A stretch of 64,000 bases of DNA from Burkholderia diffusa. GTDB lineage: Bacteria; Pseudomonadota; Gammaproteobacteria; Burkholderiales; Burkholderiaceae. The translations under genes were made by a program, and so were the position numbers. The stretch lies in NCBI RefSeq assembly GCF_001718315.1, contig NZ_CP013362.1, positions 1,178,001-1,242,000 on the forward strand, read 5' to 3'. The notes beneath the pieces are model-generated. The model made no database searches. It saw only the letters and a list, made by a program, of their open reading frames with translations, and had not been told where the DNA came from. Shown here piece after piece: positions 1-9,782 of this stretch (positions are counted from its first letter, which is position 1; each line of letters opens with the position of its first letter).

Positions 1-2
1 CG

Positions 3-1079
<1,077 letters not shown>

Positions 1080-1093
1080 TCGAGGGAACGACG

Positions 1094-2434
1094 ATGAACG
1101 CACAAGAAGCCAATTTCGACGGGCTCGTCGGCCCGACCCACAACTACGCCGGGCTGTCGTTCGGCAACGTGGCGTCGCTCAACAACGAGAAGTCGGCCGC
1201 GAACCCGAAGGCCGCCGCGAAGCAGGGGCTGCGCAAGATGAAGCAGCTCGCGGATCTCGGTTTCGCGCAAGGGGTGCTGCCGCCGCAGGAGCGTCCGTCG
1301 CTGCGTCTGCTGCGCGAGCTCGGCTTCACCGGCAAGGACGCGGACGTGATCGCGAAGGCCGCGAAGCAGGCGCCCGAACTGCTCGCCGCGGCGAGCTCGG
1401 CATCGGCGATGTGGACCGCGAACGCGGCGACCGTCAGCCCGTCGGCCGACACGAGCGACGGCCGCGTGCACTTCACGCCGGCCAACCTGTGCAGCAAGCT
1501 GCATCGCGCGATCGAGCACGAGGCGACGCGCCGCACGCTGTCGACGCTGTTCGCCGATCCGGCGCACTTCGCGGTGCACGAGGCGCTGACGGGCACGCCG
1601 GCACTCGGCGACGAAGGCGCCGCGAACCATACGCGCTTTTGTGCCGAATACGGCAAGCCGGGCGTGGAGTTCTTCGTGTACGGCCGCGCGGAATATCGCC
1701 GCGGCCCGGAGCCGAAGCGCTTCCCGGCGCGCCAGACCTTCGAGGCGAGCCGCGCGGTCGCGCATCGCCACGGTCTCGCCGAGACGGCGACGGTCTACGC
1801 GCAGCAGGATCCGGACGTGATCGATGCAGGCGTGTTCCACAACGACGTGATCTCGGTCGGCAACCGCGATACGCTGTTCACGCACGAGCGCGCGTTCGTC
1901 AACAAGCAGGCGATCTACGACACGCTGACGGCCGCGCTCGACGCGCGCGGCGCGCGGCTGAACGTGATCGAGGTGCCCGATGCGGCCGTGAGCGTGAACG
2001 ACGCGGTCACGTCGTATCTGTTCAACAGCCAGCTGCTGTCGCGCGCGGACGGCTCGCAGGTGCTCGTCGTGCCGCAGGAGTGCCGCGAGAACGCGAACGT
2101 CGCCGCATATCTGGATCAGCTCGCGGCCGGCAACGGCCCGATCCGCGACGTGCTCGTGTTCGACCTGCGCGAAAGCATGAAGAACGGCGGCGGCCCCGCG
2201 TGCCTGCGCCTGCGCGTCGTGCTGAACGACGCCGAGCGCGCGGCCGTCACGTCGAACGTGTGGATCAACGACACGCTGTTCGCGTCGCTCGACGCGTGGA
2301 TCGAAAAGCATTACCGCGACCGTCTCGCACCGGAAGACCTCGCCGATCCGACGCTGCTCGACGAATCGCGCACGGCGCTCGACGAGCTCACGCAGATCCT
2401 GCGCGTCGGGTCGCTGTATGACTTCCAGCGCTGA
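1094..2434 (+). CDS. astB: N-succinylarginine dihydrolase
   Basis: Hydrolyses N2-succinylarginine to succinylornithine, CO2 and two ammonia, in cytoplasmic arginine catabolism. At 446 residues it matches the usual AstB length (447 in E. coli). The N-terminus [16 protein letters not shown] is diagnostic. Catalytic candidates sit where expected for this amidinotransferase-fold family: Glu174 (GDEGAANH), His249 (FHNDV) and Cys370 (GGGPACLR). The ATG at 1094 follows the purine-rich GAGGGAACGACG. Its 3' end overlaps astE by 17 bp, showing translational coupling. Confidence 0.96.
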   Translation: MNAQEANFDGLVGPTHNYAGLSFGNVASLNNEKSAANPKAAAKQGLRKMKQLADLGFAQGVLPPQERPSLRLLRELGFTGKDADVIAKAAKQAPELLAAASSASAMWTANAATVSPSADTSDGRVHFTPANLCSKLHRAIEHEATRRTLSTLFADPAHFAVHEALTGTPALGDEGAANHTRFCAEYGKPGVEFFVYGRAEYRRGPEPKRFPARQTFEASRAVAHRHGLAETATVYAQQDPDVIDAGVFHNDVISVGNRDTLFTHERAFVNKQAIYDTLTAALDARGARLNVIEVPDAAVSVNDAVTSYLFNSQLLSRADGSQVLVVPQECRENANVAAYLDQLAAGNGPIRDVLVFDLRESMKNGGGPACLRLRVVLNDAERAAVTSNVWINDTLFASLDAWIEKHYRDRLAPEDLADPTLLDESRTALDELTQILRVGSLYDFQR

Positions 2435-3473
2435 GTCCCGCATGCCGGCCGCCGCGCTGCTCGACGATTTCCTCGCATTCACGCTCGCGGGCGACGCCCC
2501 GCCCGTGACGGACGGCGCGTGCGCAGGCGGTGCGGTGCGCTGGCAATGGCTCGGCGACGGGCTGCTTAAGTTCGAGCCGGCGCTGGCCGAGCGGGACGCC
2601 AACGCGGCCAGCGTGCTCGTGTCGGCCGGCGTGCATGGCGACGAGACCGCGCCGATCGAGCTGCTGTCGATGCTCGTGCGCGACCTCGCGGCAGGCACGC
2701 TGCCGCTCGCGTGCCGATTGCTCGTCGTGCTCGGCAACGTGCCGGCGATGCGCGGCGGTGAACGGTATCTCGACGACGACCTGAACCGCCTGTTCAGCGG
2801 CCGTCACGCGCAAGTGCCGGCGAGCCGCGAAGCGCCGCGCGCGGCACAGCTCGAAGCGGCGGCCGCCGCGTTCTTCGCGGCTGCGCCGGCGGGCAGCGTG
2901 CGCTGGCACATCGACATGCATACTGCGATCCGCGCATCGGTGTTCGAGCAGTTCGCGCTGCTGCCGCACACGGGCACGCCGCCGACGCGCGCGATGGTCG
3001 AATGGCTCGGCGATGCGCGCATCGCGGCCGTGCTGCTGCATACCGCGAAGGGCAATACGTATTCGCATTACACGGCCGAGCATTGCGGCGCGCTCGCGTG
3101 CACGCTCGAACTCGGCAAGGTGCGGCCGTTCGGTCAGAACGATCTGGCGCGCTTCGCGCCGGCCGATCATGCGGTGCGCAAGCTCGTTTCGGGCGCGCCG
3201 CGCGATGTCGACGCGCCGCTGCCGCGCATGTTCACCGTGATCGACCAGATCACGAAGCAGAGCGACGCGCTCGAGCTGTTCGTCGCGGCCGACGTCGCGA
3301 ACTTCACCGCGTTCGCGCGCGGCACCGTGCTCGCGCAGGACGGCGACTACCGCTACACGGTGAAGCACGACGAGGAGCGCATCGTATTTCCGAATCCGAC
3401 CGTGAAGCCGGGTTTGCGCGCGGGCCTGCTCGTCGTCGACACGACGCGCGAGACGCTTGCCGCACTCGTCTGA
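2418..3473 (+). CDS. astE: Succinylglutamate desuccinylase
   Basis: Zinc-dependent carboxypeptidase-like enzyme that releases glutamate and succinate in the last AST step. It has 351 residues, near the family norm. Zinc ligands are visible: His73 and Glu76 in GVHGDETAP, and His168 in WHIDMHTA. It overlaps the end of astB, so it is the last gene of the ast operon in this window. No obvious intrinsic terminator directly follows it. Confidence 0.95.
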   Translation: MTSSAESRMPAAALLDDFLAFTLAGDAPPVTDGACAGGAVRWQWLGDGLLKFEPALAERDANAASVLVSAGVHGDETAPIELLSMLVRDLAAGTLPLACRLLVVLGNVPAMRGGERYLDDDLNRLFSGRHAQVPASREAPRAAQLEAAAAAFFAAAPAGSVRWHIDMHTAIRASVFEQFALLPHTGTPPTRAMVEWLGDARIAAVLLHTAKGNTYSHYTAEHCGALACTLELGKVRPFGQNDLARFAPADHAVRKLVSGAPRDVDAPLPRMFTVIDQITKQSDALELFVAADVANFTAFARGTVLAQDGDYRYTVKHDEERIVFPNPTVKPGLRAGLLVVDTTRETLAALV

Positions 3474-3706
3474 CGGAAGATCGGCTGCGCGCGGCGACAG
3501 TGATCCGTCCCGTCGCCCGTGCGCCGTCCCGCAGCATCCCCCGAATGGCGTCGACGCCCGCATGCCGCGCAGACGGCCCGCGCGTCGAGCCTTGCGTATT
3601 TGCGACATCGTCTTGCAAGTTCGACGGCGCATCCGGCCGTCGTCGCGCACGCAGCGCAGCATCGCGCGCCGCCGGCCGCTTTGCCGTATCGGGCCGCGCG
3701 GATTGG

Positions 3707-3712
3707 TACAAT
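3707..3712 (+). promoter_or_regulatory. Probable extended -10 promoter element for the binding-protein gene
   Basis: The 361-bp gap between astE and the next gene carries TGGTACAAT, an extended -10 (TGn plus TACAAT) about 120 bp before the ATG at 3835. No convincing -35 lies at 16-18 bp. Nothing else with clear structure was seen in the gap. The gene could also be reached by read-through from the ast operon. Confidence 0.4.
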
Positions 3713-3834
3713 CGCGGCCTTGCGGCTGTTGCGCCGCATCAAGGCGCGGCATCGGCATTGTGGTTGTCATCCGACCCTGCAATGATGCATGCGCCCGTAG
3801 TTCCGGAACATTCGAGTATCGAGGAGAACACCTG

Positions 3835-4629
3835 ATGAAGTTGGATTGGCGTAAAGTGGCCGCGCATGCGGTAGTGGCGGCATCGGCCGTGGCGGCAGGC
3901 AGCGCGATGGCTGCGGATCTGAAGGAGATCCGGTTCGGCGTCGAAGCCTCGTACGCGCCGTTCGAATACAAGACGCCCGACGGCAAGCTGACCGGCTTCG
4001 ACATCGATATCGGCAACGCGGTGTGCGCGAAGCTGAAGACGAAGTGCGTGTGGGTCGAGAACGACTTCGACGGCCTGATCCCCGCGCTGCAGGCGCGCAA
4101 GTTCGACGCGATCAACTCGGACATGACGATCACCGACCAGCGCAAGCACGCGATCGCGTTCACCGATCCGATCTACACGATCCCGAACCAGCTGATCGCG
4201 AAGCAGGGCAGCGGCCTGCTGCCGACCCCGCAAGCGCTGAAAGGCAAGCGCGTCGGCGTGCTGCAGGGCACGATCCAGGAAGCGTACGCGAAGAAGAAGT
4301 GGGCGCCGGCCGGCGTCGACGTCGTGCCGTACCAGACGCAGGACCTGGCCTACGCCGACCTGAAGTCGGGCCGTCTGGACGCGACGTTCCAGGATTCGGA
4401 AGCGGGCTCGAAGGGCTTCCTGTCGAAGCCGCAAGGCCAGGGCTTCGGCTTCGCCGGCGGCACGGTCAGCGATGCGGAGATCCTCGGCTCGGGCGTCGGT
4501 TTCGGCCTGCGCAAGAACGACGCGGCGCTGAAGACGGCGCTCGATCAGGCGCTGAAGGAACTGAAGGCCGACGGCACGATCGACAACCTCGCGAAGAAGT
4601 ACTTCAGCGTGCCGGTCACGCTCAAGTAA
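3835..4629 (+). CDS. Periplasmic lysine/arginine/ornithine-type binding protein
   Basis: Solute-binding protein of an amino acid ABC importer (ArgT/HisJ/ArtJ group), 264 residues. A Sec signal peptide is visible (residues 1-24, ending SAMAADL). The fold motifs FGVEASYAPFEY and GFDIDIGNAVCAKL, and the cysteine pair of the LAO/His group, are present. The ATG at 3835 was chosen because GAGGAGAACACCTG precedes it and the signal peptide begins there. Its position after the ast catabolic genes suggests arginine or ornithine as ligand, which is inference. No permease or ATPase partner lies next to it. Confidence 0.9.
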   Translation: MKLDWRKVAAHAVVAASAVAAGSAMAADLKEIRFGVEASYAPFEYKTPDGKLTGFDIDIGNAVCAKLKTKCVWVENDFDGLIPALQARKFDAINSDMTITDQRKHAIAFTDPIYTIPNQLIAKQGSGLLPTPQALKGKRVGVLQGTIQEAYAKKKWAPAGVDVVPYQTQDLAYADLKSGRLDATFQDSEAGSKGFLSKPQGQGFGFAGGTVSDAEILGSGVGFGLRKNDAALKTALDQALKELKADGTIDNLAKKYFSVPVTLK

Positions 4630-4654
4630 GCGTTTCGATCCGTCGCACGATGCA

Positions 4655-4684
4655 GCCGGCCGCTTTCGCGGCCGGTTTGCTTTT
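4655..4684 (+). terminator. Intrinsic terminator of the binding-protein gene
   Basis: An 8-bp GC stem (CCGGCCGC / GCGGCCGG) with a TTTC loop, followed by TTTGCTTTT. It lies 26 bp after the stop, between convergent genes. Confidence 0.75.
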
Positions 4685-4699
4685 GGGGCGCCGCTCGCG

Positions 4700-6211
4700 T
4701 TACGCGGGGAAGAACCGCCCCAGTTCGCGCGCGAGCTCGTTGAGCACGCTCATCTCCTGCTGCGTGATCTTGCGCGCCGGCTGCGCACCGGCCCAATCGC
4801 CGTACAGCAGGCCGACGGTCTTCGTGCCGACGCGTACGGGCAGCAGCACGAACGCGCGCGTGTCGGGAAGCGCATCGAGATACCACGCGGGCAGGCGCTT
4901 CATCATCTTCGGGTCCTGCGCCTGCTCGATGAAGATGCCGACCGAGTTCGTGATCGCGAGATGGAACACGTCCGGCTCGAAGCGCTCGTCGAAGCACAGC
5001 CGGTCGAGCGCCGCGTCGACGTCCGGGCCGAAGCCGAGCCGCGCGGCGAACGCGCCGTCTTCACGACGCACGAACATCACGGTGCGCGTGAACGCGAGGC
5101 CCGCCAGCAGGCTTTCCGACGCGAGCGCGAGCACCGGCGTCAGCACGTGCTCGGACGGCAGCGCGCGCAGGTCCGCGAGGCCGGCTTCGAGGCATGCCTC
5201 GGGTTCGGGCTGCGCCCGCGCGATCGCGTCGGCGTTCGCGCGCAGCTCGACGATCTCGCGCATCACGGTGTCGCTCGCTTCCTCGCGCGCGAGCCGGTCG
5301 GCGATTTCCACCAGCGCGTCGGCATCGATGTCCAGCTCCTGCCCGTAGTGCTGCGCGAGCGCCGCGATACGCGCATCGCGCTGCGGGCCCGCGGGCATCG
5401 CGAGCGCACCGGCGACATCGGTCGAGCAGCGGCTCACCGCGCGCAGCCAGCGCACGCGGCCGGGGCTGTCGTCGACGCACGCGTCGCGCGGCCGCTGGCG
5501 GTCTGCGTCGATGTCGTCCTCGTCGCCGCCGGCGGCGTGTGCGCTGCCGCCGTCGCCGTCGGCCATGCCGGCGCGGATCACGTCGGGCAGCCGCCAGCTC
5601 GCGGCGGCCTCGAGACCGATTTCGTCGAAGCCGACACCCAGCACGTCGACGCACGCGGCCGCTTCGTCGCCGTTCAGCTCGGCGGCGCGGCGCCGGATCC
5701 GGTCCCATTCGCTGTCGAGATAGCAGACCACCAGCAGCTTGCCGACCTGACGCATCAGCGTGCAGACGACGGCTTCCTCGCCGCCGCGCAACTCGGCATG
5801 CTCGGTCAGCTTGCGGGCAACGCAACCGGACAGCAGCGCGCGGTTCAACTCGAGCTTCGCGTCGATGCGGCGCGGCGTGCTGTGATGGAAATGGTCGACG
5901 AGCTTGAGCCCGACGACGAGATGGCCGACGGTGTCCATGCCGAGCACCATCAACGCACGCGTGACGGTCGTGATGTTGCCGCCGAACGCCATGTACATCG
6001 CGGAGTTGGCTAGCCGCAGGACTTTCTGCGTGAGCGCGAAATCAGACAGCACGACGCGCACGAGCGCGGTGAAGTCGAGATCGTCGTTCTTCATCGCGGC
6101 CATCGTCGCGCGCAGCGACTCCGACAGCAGCGGGAAGTCGCCCCGTTCGTTCATCCGCGCCCACAGCTTGTCGAGCAGCGCGGTGCGGGGCAGGTGTGCG
6201 GTGATTGACAT
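4700..6211 (-). CDS. HDOD-GAF domain signalling protein
   Basis: 503 residues. An N-terminal HDOD domain (about residues 15-215, starting PRTALLDKLWARMNERGDFP) is followed by a linker and a C-terminal GAF-like domain (about 330-500, ending in the LLPVRVGTKTVGLLYGDW stretch). HDOD proteins are degenerate HD-domain proteins that relay signals, often in cyclic-di-GMP or motility control. The gene starts 27 bp after the stop of the GGDEF/EAL gene on the same strand, so the two probably form an operon. The input signal is unknown. Confidence 0.88.
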   Translation of the reverse strand: MSITAHLPRTALLDKLWARMNERGDFPLLSESLRATMAAMKNDDLDFTALVRVVLSDFALTQKVLRLANSAMYMAFGGNITTVTRALMVLGMDTVGHLVVGLKLVDHFHHSTPRRIDAKLELNRALLSGCVARKLTEHAELRGGEEAVVCTLMRQVGKLLVVCYLDSEWDRIRRRAAELNGDEAAACVDVLGVGFDEIGLEAAASWRLPDVIRAGMADGDGGSAHAAGGDEDDIDADRQRPRDACVDDSPGRVRWLRAVSRCSTDVAGALAMPAGPQRDARIAALAQHYGQELDIDADALVEIADRLAREEASDTVMREIVELRANADAIARAQPEPEACLEAGLADLRALPSEHVLTPVLALASESLLAGLAFTRTVMFVRREDGAFAARLGFGPDVDAALDRLCFDERFEPDVFHLAITNSVGIFIEQAQDPKMMKRLPAWYLDALPDTRAFVLLPVRVGTKTVGLLYGDWAGAQPARKITQQEMSVLNELARELGRFFPA

Positions 6212-6238
6212 ACGGATCTATCCGGTTCGCCGCGCGCG

Positions 6239-8071
6239 TCAGGCGGCGTGCAGGCGCAGCTGCTGCGCCTCGAAGCGCCGTGCGAGCTCCTCGGACGGCA
6301 GCGCCTGACAGACGAGCCAGCCCTGGATGTGATTGCAGCCCATCTCGGTCAGCAGCTCGCGCTGCGCCTCGGTCTCGACGCCTTCCGCGACGAGTTCGAG
6401 ATCCAGCGTCTGCGCGAGGCCGACCACCGCCGACACGATCGCGCGATCGTTGCGCGACGTCAGCAGGTTCTCGACGAAGCTGCGGTCGATCTTCAGCTTT
6501 GCGAGCGGGAAGCGCTGCAGGTACGCAAGGCTCGAATAGCCGGTACCGAAATCGTCGATCGCGAAGCGGATGCCGAGCGCGGTCAGCTCCTCGAGCAGCC
6601 CCTTCGCCTGCGCGGGGTCGTGCATCAGCAGGCTTTCGGTAATTTCCAGCACGATGCGGCGCGGGTCGATGCCCGTCAACGCGATCGCCTCGCGCACGCT
6701 TTGCGTGAAACGCGGGTCGCGGAACTGCTGCGGCGACACGTTGACCGCCACATACTGCAGCGCAAGCCCCTGGCGATCCCAGGCGACGAGCTGCATGCAC
6801 GCGGCCTTGAGTACCCAGTTGCCGAGATAGTTGATCAGGCCGATCGATTCGGCGAGCGGAATGAAGGTCGCCGGCGGCACGAGGCCGTGCACCGGATGAC
6901 GCCAGCGGATCAGCGCCTCGACGCCGTCCACCGCACCCGACTGGCTGCGCGTGATCGGCTGGAAGTGCAGCGAGAACTCGCCGTTGCGCACGCCGTCGTA
7001 CAGGTCGGCCTCGAGCTTCAGTCGTTCCGCGTCGGCCGGATCGTCGACCGGCTCATGGAATGCGAGCGCATTGCCGCCGGACGCCTTGGCCTGCGCGAGC
7101 GCATGGTCGGCGCGGCGCAGCAGCGGACTGTGATGCTGCGCGCGATGTGGCGCGGCGCGTTCGTCCGGGTACAGCGCGATACCGATGCTCGCGGACAGGT
7201 GGACGGTTTGCCCCTGGTATGCATAAGGTTCGCGCACCGCGGCCTGCAGCCGGCGCGCGAGCGCATCCGCGGCATTGCTCGCGCGCGTGCGGTCCGGCGC
7301 GGTGAACACGACGGCGAACTTGTCGCTCGCGACGCGCGCGAGCTGCTCGCCGGGCGTGACGAGCGCCTGCAGTCGCTGCGCGGTGTCGCGCAGCAGCGTG
7401 TCGCCCGCGTCGTAGCCGAGCGCGCGGTTGATGCGCTGGTAGTCGTCAAGGTCGAGCAGCAGCAGCGCCGCGCAGGTGCCGCTTTCGTCGGCGGCCTGCT
7501 GCACGCGCATCAGCGCGGGCACGAGCGCGGACAGGTTGTCGAGCCCCGTCATCGGATCGTGGTGCATCTCGTACGTCAGGCGCGCCTCGAGCGCACGCCA
7601 GGCCGACACGTCGAACGCGGCGATCGCGAAGCCGTCGACGCCGTGATGGCGGCTCTTGAACGCACGGATCTCGACGTCGAGCGGATAGGTGAGCGACTTG
7701 ACGATGCACATCGTCGCCTTCTCGACCTGGCCGGAACGCGCGGCGCGCGCAAGCAGGCCTTCGAGCGCCGCGGTATCCTGTTCCGCGATCAGGTCGCGCA
7801 GCGTCAGCGTGTGCAGGTAATCGCGGTGATAACCGATGAAGCGCAGGCTCGCGTCGGACACGTAGAGAAAGCGGAGCTCGCGGTCGACATGAGCGAGGAA
7901 ATCCACCGTGCCGACCGTCTGTTCCAGCCAGTTGCGCACGGTGTCGTCGCGGCGCGGCGCGCCGGCGCGCGCAGGCATCAGCGCGCCGCCCGACCAGGCG
8001 AAGCGGCGCAGCGTATGCAAGGCATTGCGCCAGGAGCCCTTGCGTGGCGTCTGTTTCCTGTTGGCTTCCAT
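6239..8071 (-). CDS. PAS-GGDEF-EAL protein, probable c-di-GMP phosphodiesterase
   Basis: 610 residues, cytoplasmic. A PAS-like sensor comes first (about 45-165: VDFLAHVDRELRFLYVSDASLRFIGY), then GGDEF (about 190-345) and EAL (about 360-605). The diguanylate cyclase signature is degenerate: VASDKF near residue 248 replaces GGDEF. The phosphodiesterase motifs are intact: GVEALIRW, LEITESL, AIDDFGTGYSSL, KIDRSFV and ELVAEGVET. Cyclic-di-GMP hydrolysis is therefore the likelier activity, with the GGDEF part regulatory. It is the first gene of a pair with the HDOD-GAF gene. Confidence 0.92.
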   Translation of the reverse strand: MEANRKQTPRKGSWRNALHTLRRFAWSGGALMPARAGAPRRDDTVRNWLEQTVGTVDFLAHVDRELRFLYVSDASLRFIGYHRDYLHTLTLRDLIAEQDTAALEGLLARAARSGQVEKATMCIVKSLTYPLDVEIRAFKSRHHGVDGFAIAAFDVSAWRALEARLTYEMHHDPMTGLDNLSALVPALMRVQQAADESGTCAALLLLDLDDYQRINRALGYDAGDTLLRDTAQRLQALVTPGEQLARVASDKFAVVFTAPDRTRASNAADALARRLQAAVREPYAYQGQTVHLSASIGIALYPDERAAPHRAQHHSPLLRRADHALAQAKASGGNALAFHEPVDDPADAERLKLEADLYDGVRNGEFSLHFQPITRSQSGAVDGVEALIRWRHPVHGLVPPATFIPLAESIGLINYLGNWVLKAACMQLVAWDRQGLALQYVAVNVSPQQFRDPRFTQSVREAIALTGIDPRRIVLEITESLLMHDPAQAKGLLEELTALGIRFAIDDFGTGYSSLAYLQRFPLAKLKIDRSFVENLLTSRNDRAIVSAVVGLAQTLDLELVAEGVETEAQRELLTEMGCNHIQGWLVCQALPSEELARRFEAQQLRLHAA

Positions 8072-8184
8072 GTATCTCGCTGACGTGAAGGGCTGGAACC
8101 GGCTGTCCGGGAGGAATAACGGCAGACTGCGCGGAATCTTTAACCGGTTGGTCGCGGCTGGCGCTGCCGCCGAACCGGATCGTG

Positions 8185-8217
8185 CACACCGGCGTTCGAC
8201 AGGCGAACGCCGGTGTG
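8185..8217. other. Perfect 14-bp inverted repeat with 5-nt loop
   Basis: The arms CACACCGGCGTTCG and CGAACGCCGGTGTG flank ACAGG, between the divergent GGDEF/EAL and peroxiredoxin genes, 40 bp before the latter's ATG. No T-tract follows on either strand, so it is not a standard terminator. It may be an operator or a 5' leader hairpin. Confidence 0.6.
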
Positions 8218-8257
8218 GCCTACATCGAGGCTGACTTTATAAGAAATGAGGACGCAG

Positions 8258-8809
8258 ATGAAGCGAAAACTGTTGGTGGGCGCCGCGGCGGCGCTGCTGG
8301 TGGCCGGTCATGCGCTGGTCGCGCAGGCGCAACTGAAGCCGGGCGACACGGCGCCCGACTTCACGACGCAGGCGTCGCTGGGCGGCAAGACTTACACGTA
8401 CTCGCTGGCCGATGCGCTGAAGCACGGGCCGGTCGTGCTGTACTTCTACCCGGCTGCGTTCACGAAGGGTTGCACGATCGAGGCGCATGCGTTCGCGGAT
8501 GCGGTCGATCGTTACAAGGCTTACGGCGCGACGGTGATCGGCGTATCCGCGGACAACATCGACACGCTGACGAAGTTCTCGGTGAGCGAGTGCCGCAGCA
8601 AGTTCCCGGTCGCGGCCGATCCGGACGCGAAGATCATCCGCGAATACGACGCGAAGCTGCCCGCGCTCGATCGCGCGAATCGCGTGTCCTACGTGATTTC
8701 GCCGGAAGGGAAGGTGCTGTACGAATACACGAGCTTGTCGCCCGACAAGCATGTCGAGAACACGCTCGGCGCGGTGAAGGCGTGGGCCGACGCGCATCCG
8801 AAGCAGTAA
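8258..8809 (+). CDS. Exported peroxiredoxin (AhpC/TSA, PrxQ/BCP-like)
   Basis: Thiol peroxidase of the thioredoxin fold, 183 residues from the preferred ATG at 8258. GAGG lies 6 bp upstream of it; an in-frame ATG at 8246 is less likely. A Sec signal peptide (about 1-25, ending VAQAQ) points to a periplasmic location, unusual for PrxQ relatives. The peroxidatic cysteine is in FTKGCTIEAHAF, with Lys where most members have Pro. A second cysteine in SECRSKFPVAADP could resolve the disulfide. The redox partner is not evident nearby. Confidence 0.88.
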   Translation: MKRKLLVGAAAALLVAGHALVAQAQLKPGDTAPDFTTQASLGGKTYTYSLADALKHGPVVLYFYPAAFTKGCTIEAHAFADAVDRYKAYGATVIGVSADNIDTLTKFSVSECRSKFPVAADPDAKIIREYDAKLPALDRANRVSYVISPEGKVLYEYTSLSPDKHVENTLGAVKAWADAHPKQ

Positions 8810-8835
8810 GCCGCAGCCAGTGAGCCCGCAGCAAA

Positions 8836-8856
8836 GCGGCCCGCATCGCGGGCCGC
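8836..8856 (-). terminator. Possible bidirectional terminator hairpin
   Basis: GCGGCCCGC / GCGGGCCGC with a 3-nt loop, between convergent genes. On the minus strand TTTGCT follows; there is no T-run on the plus strand. Confidence 0.4.
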
Positions 8857-8899
8857 CGGCACGACGAATCGCGCCGCCCGGGGGCGGCGCAGGCGTGCG

Positions 8900-9529
8900 T
8901 TACGCGCGCAACGCCTGTTCGATCGGCACGCTGCCGCCGACGAAGCCGATGACCTTGCGCGAAATGCCGAGCTTGATCGCTTCGATCGCGGCCCATGCGA
9001 CATCCTGACGCGACACCGGCGGCGCCGGGTCGAGCGGCTCCTCGGTCAGCGCGATCTTGCCGACGCCCGGGCCGTCCGCGAGCGGGCCGGGGCGCAGGAT
9101 CACGTAGTCGATGCCCGACGCGATCACGCGCTCGTCGCCTTCGCGCTTCATCTGCGAGTAGTGGCGCAGCGCGTCGCCGCTGCGCTCCGGCCAGTACGCG
9201 CTCAGCGAGCTGATCACGACCAGCTTCTGCACGTTGTAGGCGAGCGCATGCTCGGCCGTGCGCGCGACCGCGTCGCGGTCGATCTGCTCCTCCTCGGCGG
9301 CGCCTTCCGATTCCGCCGAGCCGGCCGCGTAGATCACGTGCGTGATGCCCTGGAACGCGTGCGAGAAATCACCCGCCAGATCGGCCTCGACGACCTTCGC
9401 GCCCGGCAGCGCATAGCCGTGCCGGCGCACCAGCGCAGTCACCTCGAATTCCGGCTGCTCGAGCAGCAGATCCGCGCAGGCCCGGCCCGTGCGGCCGGTC
9501 GCGCCAATCAGCAATACCTTCGTCGTCAT
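8900..9529 (-). CDS. NAD(P)-binding atypical short-chain dehydrogenase
   Basis: 209-residue Rossmann-fold protein of the SDR_a5/NmrA-like group. The glycine-rich nucleotide loop GATGRTGRACADLL sits at residues 8-21. The YSQMK segment resembles the YxxxK region of extended SDRs, followed by ILRPGPL. The ATG at 9529 places the first beta strand (TTKVLLIGATG) at the N-terminus; upstream in-frame codons add only non-conserved sequence. The substrate is unknown. Such proteins act as reductases, isomerases or redox sensors. Confidence 0.85.
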   Translation of the reverse strand: MTTKVLLIGATGRTGRACADLLLEQPEFEVTALVRRHGYALPGAKVVEADLAGDFSHAFQGITHVIYAAGSAESEGAAEEEQIDRDAVARTAEHALAYNVQKLVVISSLSAYWPERSGDALRHYSQMKREGDERVIASGIDYVILRPGPLADGPGVGKIALTEEPLDPAPPVSRQDVAWAAIEAIKLGISRKVIGFVGGSVPIEQALRA

Positions 9530-9782
9530 GAAACCGCTCCTTGCGCGATGCGTCATCCTCCCAGATAGGGACGGACGACCGATACTCAAGTGTATGTCGA
9601 TTTGGGGAGGCGGCGCGCGGGTAATTGGGGCGGTACCGCTCCGTAACGACCGGCGCGGCACCCGTTATCCGCGCGCTCGCGCGCATGGATGGCGGAATCG
9701 ACCCGCCGACCGGCTATCATGTGCGCGATGCATTTTTCGCCGCTACGCAATACAACGCGGCGACCAACCGGTTGGAGTACAC

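Noticed and set aside
8246..8257. An upstream ATG for the peroxiredoxin gene
   Set aside because: It lacks a ribosome-binding site and overlaps the GAGG that serves the ATG at 8258; the signal peptide starts properly at the latter.
9764..9775. The palindrome CCAACCGGTTGG just before the NYN gene
   Set aside because: Short self-complementary words of G and C are frequent here; it lies 8 bp before the ATG where no regulatory role can be argued.
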